Assembly: GCA_946480675.1 (NCBI GenBank)
Contig: CAMLKS010000056.1
Location: 1-10,313, forward strand
Reading direction: 5' to 3'
DNA: 10,313 nt
Source: an uncultured Bacteroidota bacterium
GTDB taxonomy: Bacteria > Bacteroidota > Bacteroidia > Chitinophagales > Chitinophagaceae
The translations under genes and the position numbers were made by a program. A model generated the notes under the pieces. It saw only the letters and a list, made by a program, of their open reading frames with translations, was not told where the DNA came from and made no database searches. Below are positions 1-6,990 of the stretch, one piece after another (positions within the stretch are counted from its first letter, which is position 1; the number at the start of each line of letters is the position of its first letter).

Positions 1-369
1 TTCAAAGCTCATGTTCGACCAACTGAAGTCCGACTGCAGGGTAATGATACCAAACTCTTCGCGTGTATAAAGTGTGTATTTGGTATGCCAGAAGTTGGGA
101 CGCAGTAAGTACTGCCCGCCATCTGTCATTTCTATAATGATATTGCCTGCCCAGTTAAATTTCAATTCGGCATATACTACATCTTCACGGCTCACTTCTA
201 TCTTGTTTTGCCAAAAGTTTACAGGGTGTATTTCATAGTGTGCATCGCCTATATTGATGCTTACTTTTTTTCTGAAAAATCCGTCAAAGTCCAGCCTTCC
301 TAATACGTTTTCCTGCTCATCAAAAAGCTCAAAATATTCCATGCGTTTTCCCCGTGCTACATATCTCAT
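1..369 (-). CDS. Hypothetical protein, N-terminal part (runs off left edge)
   Basis: An uninterrupted reading frame of 123 codons starts at the ATG read from 369 and reaches the window edge with no stop, so the C-terminus is missing. It begins MRYVARGKRMEYF and alternates hydrophobic and charged residues in short runs such as KIEVSREDVVYAELKFNW (about residues 56-73) and NIIIEMTDGGQYLL (76-89). This suggests an all-beta, cytosolic protein without signal peptide or membrane helix. Aromatic residues are frequent (W53, W73, W94, W117). I do not recognise the family; a tubby/LURP-one-like beta barrel is conceivable but unproven. The start is supported by a TACATTTG box 18 bases upstream. Met10 is an alternative start. 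The gene is divergent from the DUF5995 gene and shares a 50-base intergenic region with it. Confidence 0.7.
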   Translation of the reverse strand, partial: MRYVARGKRMEYFELFDEQENVLGRLDFDGFFRKKVSINIGDAHYEIHPVNFWQNKIEVSREDVVYAELKFNWAGNIIIEMTDGGQYLLRPNFWHTKYTLYTREEFGIITLQSDFSWSNMSFE

Positions 370-386
370 AGGTCTGTGGTTTTAGC

Positions 387-394
387 CAAATGTA
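387..394 (-). promoter_or_regulatory. Candidate Bacteroidota -7 box for the leftmost gene
   Basis: Read on the minus strand the sequence is TACATTTG, an exact fit to the Bacteroidota TAnnTTTG -7 element. It would place transcription start about 10 bases before the ATG at 369. No convincing -33 TTG lies at the expected 19-21 base spacing, so this rests on one box. A weaker plus-strand TTAATTTG at 395-402 could serve the divergent gene at 420. Confidence 0.4.
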
Positions 395-419
395 TTAATT
401 TGTATCAATAATCTACCTT

Positions 420-1229
420 ATGCCATCACAAACCATAGATGAAGTAATTGCTGAACTGGAAGGCATTATTCAGCAATGCATAGATACCAATAACAGGGCA
501 GGGTATTTTGCAGCACTGTATCACCGTGTTACCTGCCGTATAAAGGATGGCATTGCGAATGATGAGTTTGAAGATGGCACACGCATGGAGCGGCTGGATG
601 TGTTGTTTGCCAATCGCTACATAGATGCATGGAAACAATGGTGTGCGGGGCAACAGCCAACAACATCCTGGCGCATCGCTTTTGAGGCCGCGCAAAATAA
701 AGGCATCATAATGCAACACCTGCTGCTGGGTATTAATGCACACATCAACCTCGATCTTGGCATTGCGACTGCTGAAACCATGTATGGGTATCCCATTGCC
801 GGCATTCAAAAAGACTTCAATACCATTAACACAGTACTCGCTTCATTGATAAGCGTGGTGGAACAGGAAATATTTAAACTGTCGCCACTGATGTTCCTGC
901 TCGATACCGTTGGCAAAAGCTTTGATGAAATGCTGGTGGAATTCAGTATCAACACAGCCCGCGAAGGTGCATGGCAGTTTGCGGTAGAATTATCGGGTAA
1001 AACAGGTGCAGATTACACTACTTGCATATCCGTGCGCGATGCAGCAATAGCCAACCTCGCCACCAATCTCGCTACACCCAAAGGAAAGTTTTTCGCTTTC
1101 ATCATAAAGGTCATCGGCTGGTTTGAATGGAAACAACCGGGTAAATGTATAGAAATACTACGCTACGTAACAAAGAAAACCGCAGAAGATATAGCGCCTG
1201 CTACAATAGCAAAAGCCGTCACATCGTAA
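420..1229 (+). CDS. DUF5995 family protein
   Basis: This 269-residue protein is recognised as DUF5995 from its central motif HLLLGINAHINLDL (residues 100-113), the upstream YHRVT (35-39) and the later REGAW (181-185). The family is uncharacterised. The conserved His and Asp residues (H36, H100, H108, D112) in helical context would be compatible with a metal site, but that is inference. The protein is predicted mostly alpha-helical, without signal peptide, so probably cytosolic. There is no clear Shine-Dalgarno sequence before the ATG. The gene is monocistronic: the left neighbour is divergent and parE converges from the right. The last codons and stop lie inside a hairpin at 1212-1236. Family assignment is fairly secure; function is unknown. 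Confidence 0.82.
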   Translation: MPSQTIDEVIAELEGIIQQCIDTNNRAGYFAALYHRVTCRIKDGIANDEFEDGTRMERLDVLFANRYIDAWKQWCAGQQPTTSWRIAFEAAQNKGIIMQHLLLGINAHINLDLGIATAETMYGYPIAGIQKDFNTINTVLASLISVVEQEIFKLSPLMFLLDTVGKSFDEMLVEFSINTAREGAWQFAVELSGKTGADYTTCISVRDAAIANLATNLATPKGKFFAFIIKVIGWFEWKQPGKCIEILRYVTKKTAEDIAPATIAKAVTS

Positions 1230-1236
1230 CGGCTTT
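1212..1236 (+). terminator. Hairpin overlapping the DUF5995 stop codon
   Basis: Arms AAAGCCGT (1212-1219) and ACGGCTTT (1229-1236) form a perfect 8-bp stem with a 9-base loop. The TAA stop (1227-1229) lies at the loop edge. The following bases (GTCATCATTATAAA) are only modestly T-rich, so it is either a weak intrinsic terminator or an mRNA 3' stabilising hairpin. Confidence 0.45.
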
Positions 1237-1291
1237 GTCATCATTATAAACATATCAACTAACCCCAGCACTCAACACAAACCCAAACACA

Positions 1292-1324
1292 CCTCCTCCC
1301 CTTGGGGGAGGCCGGGAGGGGCTT
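1292..1324. repeat. GC-rich inverted repeat between convergent genes
   Basis: CCTCCCC (1295-1301) and GGGGAGG (1305-1311) form a 7-bp stem with a TTG loop. A second copy of the right arm, GGGAGGGG (1314-1321), follows and could pair alternatively with the left arm. The plus strand then reads CTTTT. The element sits directly beside the parE stop codon and stands out from the moderate GC around it. It probably acts as a two-way terminator for the DUF5995 gene and parE. Its form resembles short GC-rich hairpins dispersed in Bacteroidota genomes, but only one copy is in this window, so its repeat status is inferred. Confidence 0.5.
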
Positions 1325-3211
1325 TTAGGCTGTCAACTCTTCCGCCAGGTCTTTTTCCACCCTCAGCCCGGCAATAATATCCTGCTGGCGTTGTGGCGTG
1401 TTCTTACCCATAAAGTATTCCAGCAACTCTTTTATTTTCGTTTCCTGTCCCAGCAATACCGGTTCTTTACGCATATCATCACCTATAAACTGTGCAAACT
1501 CTTCCGGGCTTATCTCGCCCAATCCTTTAAAGCGTGTTATCTCCGGTTTGCTGCCCAGCTCGGCTATGGCGTTCCTGCGTTCTTCATCCGTATAGCAGTA
1601 TATGGTCTTCTGCTTATTCCGCACGCGGAATAGTGGTGTTTCCAGTATATACACATGCCCGTTCTTCACCAGGTCGGGGAAGAATTGCAGGAAGAAGGTC
1701 ATGATAAGCAGGCGTATGTGCATGCCATCCACATCGGCATCGGTGGCAATTACTATGTTATTGTAGCGTAAGCCATCCAAGCCTTCTTCTATATTCAGCG
1801 CATGCTGCAGCAGGTTGAATTCCTCATTCTCGTACACTATTTTCTTCGTCAGCCCGTAGCAGTTCAGCGGCTTACCCCGCAGGCTGAATACCGCTTGCAG
1901 TTCCACATTACGGCTCTTGGTAATGCTACCGCTCGCACTATCACCCTCGGTTATGAAGATGGTGCTTTCCAGTTGCTTCTGCTGAAATTCTTCTTTGCCT
2001 TTGCTGGGTGGCTCTGCATTCAGGTGTATGCGGCAGTCGCGCAGTTTCTTATTGTGCAGGTTGGCTTTCTTCGCGCGTTCATTGGCCAGCTTGCGTATGC
2101 CCGATAGTTCTTTGCGTTCACGCTCGCTTTGCTCAATACGTTTCTTTAGTGCATCTGCCACGCTGCTGTTTTTGTGCAGGTAGTTATCCAGCTCTTTGGC
2201 CAGGAAGTCCAGCACAAAAGATTTCATGCTCGGCCCGCCTTCCGATACATATTGCGACCCTAGCTTGGTTTTCGTTTGCGATTCAAATACAGGCTCCTGC
2301 ACACGTACGGATATAGCTGCGCAGATGCTCTGGCGGATGTCTGTAGCATCGTAGTCTTTCTTATAAAAGTCACGTACTACTTTCACAAAGGCCTCGCGGA
2401 AGGCCGCCTGGTGGGTACCACCCTGCGTGGTATGCTGGCCATTCACAAAAGAATACAGGTCTTCACCATAGTCGCCCGTGTGGGTAATGGCTACTTCTAT
2501 ATCATTCCCTTTCAGGTGGATGATAGGGTAGCGGCATGTTTCGGGATTGGTTTTGCGTTGCAGCAGGTCGAGCAGCCCGTTTTTCGATACATAGTTCCTG
2601 CCGTTCAGGTTTATCTGCAGCCCTGCATTCAGGAAGCAGTAGTTCCATACCTGGTTTTCTATGTAGTCATTTATAAAATGATAATGCTTGAAGACGCTGT
2701 CATCGGGCGTAAAGGTCACCAGCGTACCGTTGTTTTCGGTAGTGGCGGTTTCTTTATGTTCTTTTATCAATACGCCTTTTTCAAACTCCGCTTCTTTCAT
2801 CTTGCCATCTCTGAAGGCGGCCACTTTAAAATAGCTGCTCAGTGCATTCACTGCCTTCGTACCTACCCCGTTCAAACCCACCGATTTCTGGAAGGCTTTG
2901 CTATCATACTTCGCACCGGTGTTTATCTTGCTTACCACGTCCACCACTTTACCCAGCGGTATGCCACGGCCATAGTCGCGTATGGTTACACTGCCTTTGT
3001 CTATTTTTACCTCTACGCGTTTGCCATAGCCCATCGTGTATTCATCAATACAGTTGTCTATCACCTCCTTTATCAGTATGTAGATGCCATCATCCATACT
3101 GCTGCCGTCGCCCAGCTTTCCTATATACATACCGGGGCGCAGCCTGATGTGCTCGCGCCAGTCCAGCGACCGTATACTATCTTCCGTGTATTGATTCAAT
3201 TGTTCTGCCAT
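1325..3211 (-). CDS. parE: DNA topoisomerase IV subunit B (ParE, type IIA topoisomerase ATPase subunit)
   Basis: Starting at the ATG at 3211 gives 628 residues, a normal ParE length. Residues 11-220 are the GHKL ATPase domain: EVIDN (49-53), DYGRG (79-83) and GLNGVGTKA (112-120). The transducer region carries the QTK loop (312-314) whose Lys contacts ATP. The Toprim domain has EGDSA (422-426) and DADVDG (491-496), which supply the Mg-binding acids E422, D491 and D493. RFKGLGE (560-566) follows. With ParC it decatenates daughter chromosomes. SLRGKPLN (443-450) and the absence of the extra GyrB insertion favour ParE over GyrB. The frame can be extended 14 codons to 3253, but the preferred ATG lies just after a TATCTTTG box at 3232-3239, so the longer start would precede the likely transcript. 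No parC is in the window; the downstream gene is convergent. Confidence 0.93.
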   Translation of the reverse strand: MAEQLNQYTEDSIRSLDWREHIRLRPGMYIGKLGDGSSMDDGIYILIKEVIDNCIDEYTMGYGKRVEVKIDKGSVTIRDYGRGIPLGKVVDVVSKINTGAKYDSKAFQKSVGLNGVGTKAVNALSSYFKVAAFRDGKMKEAEFEKGVLIKEHKETATTENNGTLVTFTPDDSVFKHYHFINDYIENQVWNYCFLNAGLQINLNGRNYVSKNGLLDLLQRKTNPETCRYPIIHLKGNDIEVAITHTGDYGEDLYSFVNGQHTTQGGTHQAAFREAFVKVVRDFYKKDYDATDIRQSICAAISVRVQEPVFESQTKTKLGSQYVSEGGPSMKSFVLDFLAKELDNYLHKNSSVADALKKRIEQSERERKELSGIRKLANERAKKANLHNKKLRDCRIHLNAEPPSKGKEEFQQKQLESTIFITEGDSASGSITKSRNVELQAVFSLRGKPLNCYGLTKKIVYENEEFNLLQHALNIEEGLDGLRYNNIVIATDADVDGMHIRLLIMTFFLQFFPDLVKNGHVYILETPLFRVRNKQKTIYCYTDEERRNAIAELGSKPEITRFKGLGEISPEEFAQFIGDDMRKEPVLLGQETKIKELLEYFMGKNTPQRQQDIIAGLRVEKDLAEELTA

Positions 3212-3231
3212 CTCTGTTCCTGCTTTGGCTG

Positions 3232-3239
3232 CAAAGATA
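3232..3239 (-). promoter_or_regulatory. Candidate -7 box of parE
   Basis: The minus strand reads TATCTTTG followed by CAG, an exact TAnnTTTG match ending 21 bases before the ATG at 3211. It supports the shorter ParE start and a short leader. A TTG at the ideal -33 spacing is not evident. It suggests parE has its own promoter separate from the genes at 3320-4093. Confidence 0.5.
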
Positions 3240-3319
3240 GCCGCTGCAATCAAAATCAGGTACTTAACTTCTCTAAACCCAACCCCGAATGTGGATATGT
3301 AGAAAAAATAGAATGGATA

Positions 3320-3877
3320 TTACCCGCAGGAAACCCGCTCAAATAACTGGTTATAATATGTGACGGTCATATCATCATCCACCGTTATGTCTGCCATAAA
3401 ACTGCCATCTTCGGTGCTGAAGCGGTAGGTGTCTTCCGTCAGCCGCGTGTAATGCTGGGTGGTAGCATAGAGTGTACATGCCTGTATATCTGCATATAAT
3501 ACGCTTATCGCGCCTGTTTCTCCCGGCTGCAAGGCCAGTTTACGGATGGCCAGTGTATTCGTAAAAGGCGTCAGCGATATATCTATAGTTTCGCAGCCTT
3601 CTGCTACTATAATGCTATCGGCGCTGTTATACCAGTTGCCGTTATCATCGGTCACAAATGTTTGCAGGTCCAGCTGTGGCGAAAGGTTGTTTTGAATACT
3701 GAAGGAACCTATCTGCCAACTGGCTTGCAGGTCTATAGCATAATCTATGTTAAATGGTTGTTCTTCATCGCAACCCACAATGGTGCCCCGCACTGTAATG
3801 CCACTTTCGCCATAGGCAATACAGCAACACTCCATTGATGGGTACATCAATCCCTTCCAGACGATCGTTTGTGTCAT
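3320..3877 (-). CDS. Putative glycolipid-binding protein (DUF1089/PF06475-like)
   Basis: The 185-residue protein matches the putative glycolipid-binding family, whose structural prototype is Pseudomonas PA1994. Diagnostic pieces are the central TPFTNTLAIRKL (residues 103-114), YTRLTEDTYRF (143-153) and the C-terminal beta segment with YYNQLFERV (174-182). Usual family length is about 180-190, so it is complete. There is no signal peptide, so it is probably cytosolic. The glycolipid role in the family comes from fold similarity to lipid carriers rather than demonstrated biochemistry. A run of three cysteines (C17-C19) near the N-terminus is notable. Its ATG directly abuts the TAA of the upstream membrane-protein gene, with no spacer, implying one transcript and coupled translation. 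parE follows 108 bases downstream and appears to have its own promoter. Confidence 0.8.
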   Translation of the reverse strand: MTQTIVWKGLMYPSMECCCIAYGESGITVRGTIVGCDEEQPFNIDYAIDLQASWQIGSFSIQNNLSPQLDLQTFVTDDNGNWYNSADSIIVAEGCETIDISLTPFTNTLAIRKLALQPGETGAISVLYADIQACTLYATTQHYTRLTEDTYRFSTEDGSFMADITVDDDMTVTYYNQLFERVSCG

Positions 3878-4093
3878 TTATGATTTGTTTCTCGCCCCGA
3901 GTATCAGCAGGCCCACACCTGCTACGGCCACTACACCACCTATATACATAGGCCAGTTTACGCTGTGCTCTTTTTCTTTGTTTATTTCTATGGGCCCAAG
4001 CTGGGCCACTTCTTCTTTCGTAGTGAAGTTGAATCCATTAATTATCAGCATCAAAATGCCTATTGCCAATAGTATACCACCTAAAATTTTCAT
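3878..4093 (-). CDS. Small two-helix membrane protein
   Basis: This 71-residue protein has two hydrophobic segments (about residues 3-22 and 48-67) separated by a charged loop containing EEVAQLGPIEINKEKEHS, and ends in ARNKS. The helix-loop-helix layout, with glycines in both helices, resembles the small DUF3185-type inner membrane proteins, but I cannot assign a family firmly. The start is preceded by AAGAAG seven bases or so upstream of the ATG, a weak ribosome site. Its stop directly joins the ATG of the glycolipid-binding gene, so the two are probably co-expressed. It may position or assist the partner at the membrane, which is inference from the arrangement only. Function unknown. Confidence 0.72.
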   Translation of the reverse strand: MKILGGILLAIGILMLIINGFNFTTKEEVAQLGPIEINKEKEHSVNWPMYIGGVVAVAGVGLLILGARNKS

Positions 4094-4182
4094 TATAACT
4101 TCTTTTTATAATGCCTCAATAAAATAGTGCCATGATGCTGCGCACCTGTTTGGCATCAAGTTTTTAACGAACTTTAAGTATT

Positions 4183-4839
4183 ATGAAGTTGATAGTAACA
4201 GGAGCTACGGGAACTGCAGGTTCAGAGGTGATAAGGCAGGCGTTGAAAGATAATACGGTCACGGCCGTTACTGCTATCTGCCGCCGACAGCCGGATATAG
4301 CACATCCCAAGCTCACTACGGTCATTCATAAAGACTTTCTCGATTATACCGGGCTCGATAGTATTTTCAAATCGTACGATGCCTGCATCTGGTGCCTGGG
4401 TGTTTCTTCACAGCAGGTAAATGAAGAACAGTATGAGGTAATTACACACATGTACACCGTAAAGGCAGCACAGGCCATGCTGCATGCCAACCCCGGTATC
4501 GACTTTATATTCCTTAGCGGCGAGGGTGCCGATGTATTGGAGAAAAGCAGGCAAATATTTGCCCGTATAAAAGGTAAAACAGAGAACGACCTGTCTAAAC
4601 TATCATTTGGCAGCCTGCATATGGCAAGGGCAGGTGCCATATGGCCCGTGCACGATAATCCCGGTCAGCATTTTTTCTACAAATTATTTCGTCCGTTATT
4701 ACCTGTTATCGACCTGCTTTCGCCTTCCGCTGTCATCCGGGCCGATGTATTGGCACGGGCCATGATAAACCTGGCAAAGAATGGCCATACGCAAAGGGTG
4801 GTTGAAAATGAAGGTTTAAAAAAGCTGGGTGCGGAATAG
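4183..4839 (+). CDS. Atypical short-chain dehydrogenase, NAD(P)-binding, TIP30/HTATIP2-like
   Basis: The 218-residue protein opens with beta strand MKLIVTGATGTAG, giving the GxxGxxG dinucleotide site at G7, G10 and G13. CRR (33-35) after strand two fits an NADP-preferring Rossmann fold. The strand FIFLSGEGAD (108-117) supplies the SDR serine S112, and the active-site helix reads F126-A-R-I-K130. Thus the usual YxxxK tyrosine is Phe. Length, the SGEGAD and KGKTENDL pieces and the following HMARAGAIWP resemble the TIP30/NAD(P)H-binding atypical SDR group, many of which bind cofactor and have regulatory or poorly known redox roles. No signal peptide or membrane helix is obvious, so it is probably cytosolic. 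It stands alone: the left neighbour is divergent, the right one convergent. Substrate unknown. Confidence 0.8.
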   Translation: MKLIVTGATGTAGSEVIRQALKDNTVTAVTAICRRQPDIAHPKLTTVIHKDFLDYTGLDSIFKSYDACIWCLGVSSQQVNEEQYEVITHMYTVKAAQAMLHANPGIDFIFLSGEGADVLEKSRQIFARIKGKTENDLSKLSFGSLHMARAGAIWPVHDNPGQHFFYKLFRPLLPVIDLLSPSAVIRADVLARAMINLAKNGHTQRVVENEGLKKLGAE

Positions 4840-4843
4840 CTGT

Positions 4844-5113
4844 TTATTTCTTTTTATAGTAGATGGTCATTATAATAATGGCACTATTCGTAACCAGTGA
4901 AAAGGCATTGGTGATAATGATGGGCCAGTCTTCCTGCAATATGCCATACCATACCCAGCAGGCCAGCCCGCAAAGCAGGCATAACAGCATCACGATGGAA
5001 ATGTCGCCGCCTTTCTTCTCTTTTAATATTTTAACGAGTTGTGGTAGTAACGATGAGCCGGTAAGCACTCCGGCAATTATACCTATCAGTTTTGCAAATA
5101 CGATCAGCAACAT
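4844..5113 (-). CDS. SemiSWEET sugar transporter (PQ-loop/MtN3 family)
   Basis: The 89-residue protein has three hydrophobic helices (about 3-20, 39-59 and 64-85), the size and layout of a bacterial SemiSWEET. The first helix ends in SSLLPQLVKILKEKKGGDIS, with the PQ pair at P24-Q25. W53 and N69, spaced 16 residues apart, match the Trp and Asn that line the sugar pocket in characterised SemiSWEETs. These proteins work as homodimers in the cytoplasmic membrane and carry mono- or disaccharides by facilitated diffusion; the substrate here cannot be predicted. The C-terminus is lysine-rich (KKK), consistent with a cytosolic tail. The stop lies four bases from the stop of the convergent SDR gene. 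No sugar-metabolism gene is adjacent. Confidence 0.9.
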   Translation of the reverse strand: MLLIVFAKLIGIIAGVLTGSSLLPQLVKILKEKKGGDISIVMLLCLLCGLACWVWYGILQEDWPIIITNAFSLVTNSAIIIMTIYYKKK

Positions 5114-5167
5114 AATAACTAACTATTTAAAACTTAAGCCAAGCGCGGCATTATGTGTTTTTGGGTA

Positions 5168-5197
5168 TTGCACTTGTTATTTATTCTTGTTATTTTG
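5168..5197 (+). promoter_or_regulatory. Candidate promoter of the receiver/PAS protein
   Basis: TTG at 5168-5170 is followed after 19 bases by TTATTTTG (5190-5197), one mismatch from TAnnTTTG, the spacing expected for the Bacteroidota housekeeping sigma factor. It would give a leader of roughly 45 bases before the ATG at 5249. The region is AT-rich, so chance matches are possible. Confidence 0.35.
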
Positions 5198-5248
5198 TTC
5201 AGGAAGATCAACACTTAATGCAAAGTAAAAGACCGCGTAGATAAGAGA

Positions 5249-6928
5249 ATGAATACAAAGATCCTTTTACTTGAAAACGACGAAGATACATTCGCGCGTT
5301 TAGCGAACTATTTGGAAACAGCCGGGTATCCGCCTGATAATATTATCCGTGTTACCAACATTACGGATATACACCGTTATGGGCGGGAACCGTTGTATCT
5401 CATACTTGCCGATATTAATAATTGTTCGGTATCAAAAGAGGAATGCCTTAAAACCATACAGGATACTTTTCCATACACACCCATTATTGTGCTTACGGCA
5501 TACGATGATGCTACAGCTGCCTACGCTATAAAACAAGGTGTGCAGGATTGCCTGGTGAAAGAAGAGATAGATGCGCGCAGCCTGCGCAAAGCAATGACAT
5601 TTGCTGTCGAAAGGCAACGCGTAGCTGCAAACTACTCGCGTTTGTTCAGTGAAAATCCCGTGCCGATATACATATACGACACTGAAACTTTCCGTTTCCT
5701 GGCTGTGAACAATGCTGCGCTGAGCCAATACATGTACACCCGCGATGAAATGTTGTCAAAGACTGCGCTGGATATACGGCCTGAAGAAGATTGGGAAAGA
5801 TTCAAATTCCTGTCCGGCAACCTGCCCGATTCTTATTTCGATGCCGGCACCTGGCGGCACATCCGTAAGAATGGGGAGATATTCCATGTACATATCTACG
5901 CCCATGCCACTACGTTTGAAGGAAGGAATGCAAGCATGGTAATGGCCATAGATGTAGAGAATAAGATAAGGGCAGAAGCGGAGGCAAGTCGTAAAGCCAG
6001 GCAGATGCAGAAAGTTTGGGAAAGCATTACCGATGGCTTGTATGTATTGAATAGTAATTGGGAATTTACTTTCGTAAATAAAGAGTCAGAACGCATATTA
6101 AGGCACCCGAAAGAAGAGCTGCTTGGGAAAAAAGCCTGGGACTTTTTCCCCAATGCGAAAAACCTGAAATTATATCATGAGTATCATCGTGCAGTCGCTG
6201 AAAAAGTAAGCGTGCATTTTGAAGAATATGTCCCTACTTACGATCTTTGGGCTTCTATCAATGCCTATCCTACCAGCGAAGGCTTAGTCGTTTATTTGCT
6301 GGATATCACAGCACAGAAAAAAGCAGGCGAAAAACTTCAGAACGAACAGGAAAAGCTGCGTGCTATTATTAATAATACACAAGACATCATATGGTCGATA
6401 GATAAAAACATGCAGATCATTGATGCGAATAAGCCTTTCTGGGACCACATATATACCATGACCGGCAAAACACAGCAGGAAGTGACGGAAAGTGATTTCA
6501 GTAAAGACCTGATGAAATCGTGGGAAGGCTATCTTCAGCCGGCATTTGAAGGAAAGGCATACCGCAGCACTATCAAAAATGAAACACACGGCCATATCAC
6601 GTATTCTGAGATCAATTTCAGCCCGATATACGATAAGGATAAAAATATAGTGGGTGTCAGTTGCTTCTCTCGCGATATTACAGAAGAGCGGCAGCACCAG
6701 GAAATGGTAGAACATCAGAACAGGCAACTAAAAGAAATAGCCTGGCTGCAATCGCATAAGGTCCGCAATCACGTCACAACCATACAGGGGCTGGCTCAGT
6801 TGTTCAATCATAATGACCCCAACGACCCAACCAACAAGCAAATACTGGACGGCATACAAGCCACCACTGCCGAGCTGGACCATGTGATAAAAGAAATAAA
6901 CAGTAAAGCACAACAGCTGGGTGAATAA
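5249..6928 (+). CDS. Receiver-PAS-PAS-PAS protein with histidine phosphoacceptor motif but no HATPase domain
   Basis: This 559-residue cytosolic signalling protein has an N-terminal response-regulator receiver (about 4-122) with acidic residues E9/D11/E12, phosphoacceptor D55, T83 and K104, so it looks phosphorylatable. Three PAS domains follow at about 132-236, 256-357 and 369-478; the first and third end in typical exits (IDVENKIR, DITEERQ). A coiled linker leads to LKEIAWLQSHKVRNHV, whose H503 aligns with a HisKA phosphoacceptor, and a second helix ending ELDHVIKEINSKA. The protein then stops: the N, G1, F and G2 boxes of a kinase ATPase domain are absent, and the 62 bases to the next gene leave no room for one. 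There is no membrane helix. It could be a phosphorelay intermediate, a phosphatase or a partner-dependent kinase subunit. No kinase or output regulator is adjacent. Domain order is confident, role uncertain. Confidence 0.85.
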   Translation: MNTKILLLENDEDTFARLANYLETAGYPPDNIIRVTNITDIHRYGREPLYLILADINNCSVSKEECLKTIQDTFPYTPIIVLTAYDDATAAYAIKQGVQDCLVKEEIDARSLRKAMTFAVERQRVAANYSRLFSENPVPIYIYDTETFRFLAVNNAALSQYMYTRDEMLSKTALDIRPEEDWERFKFLSGNLPDSYFDAGTWRHIRKNGEIFHVHIYAHATTFEGRNASMVMAIDVENKIRAEAEASRKARQMQKVWESITDGLYVLNSNWEFTFVNKESERILRHPKEELLGKKAWDFFPNAKNLKLYHEYHRAVAEKVSVHFEEYVPTYDLWASINAYPTSEGLVVYLLDITAQKKAGEKLQNEQEKLRAIINNTQDIIWSIDKNMQIIDANKPFWDHIYTMTGKTQQEVTESDFSKDLMKSWEGYLQPAFEGKAYRSTIKNETHGHITYSEINFSPIYDKDKNIVGVSCFSRDITEERQHQEMVEHQNRQLKEIAWLQSHKVRNHVTTIQGLAQLFNHNDPNDPTNKQILDGIQATTAELDHVIKEINSKAQQLGE

Positions 6929-6990
6929 AAGAATGGCCCTAAATATAGGGGCGGGCAAGTGCACGCTACTGCAAGGCTGATGCAGTATGG

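Noticed and set aside
3212..3253. 14-codon N-terminal extension of ParE
   Set aside because: The extra residues ([14 protein letters not shown]) are not typical of ParE and the likely -7 box lies inside them, so the ATG at 3211 is preferred.
2276..3346. Long 356-codon open frame on the plus strand opposite parE
   Set aside because: It lies almost entirely antisense to the conserved ATPase domain of parE, and its translation has no recognisable domain. It is best explained as a mirror of parE codon use.
4133..4158. TGATGC/GCATCA inverted repeat upstream of the SDR gene
   Set aside because: Six-base arms separated by about 14 bases, with nothing to distinguish them from chance.
4149..4180. 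TTTG plus downstream CTTTAAG as a promoter for the SDR gene
   Set aside because: The spacing is plausible but the downstream element does not fit TAnnTTTG.
6936..6952. Weak inverted repeat CCCTA/TAGGG between the PAS protein and the permease
   Set aside because: Only 5 bp of stem, with no T-run directly after it on the plus strand and just a loose T-rich stretch on the minus strand. This is too weak to call a terminator.
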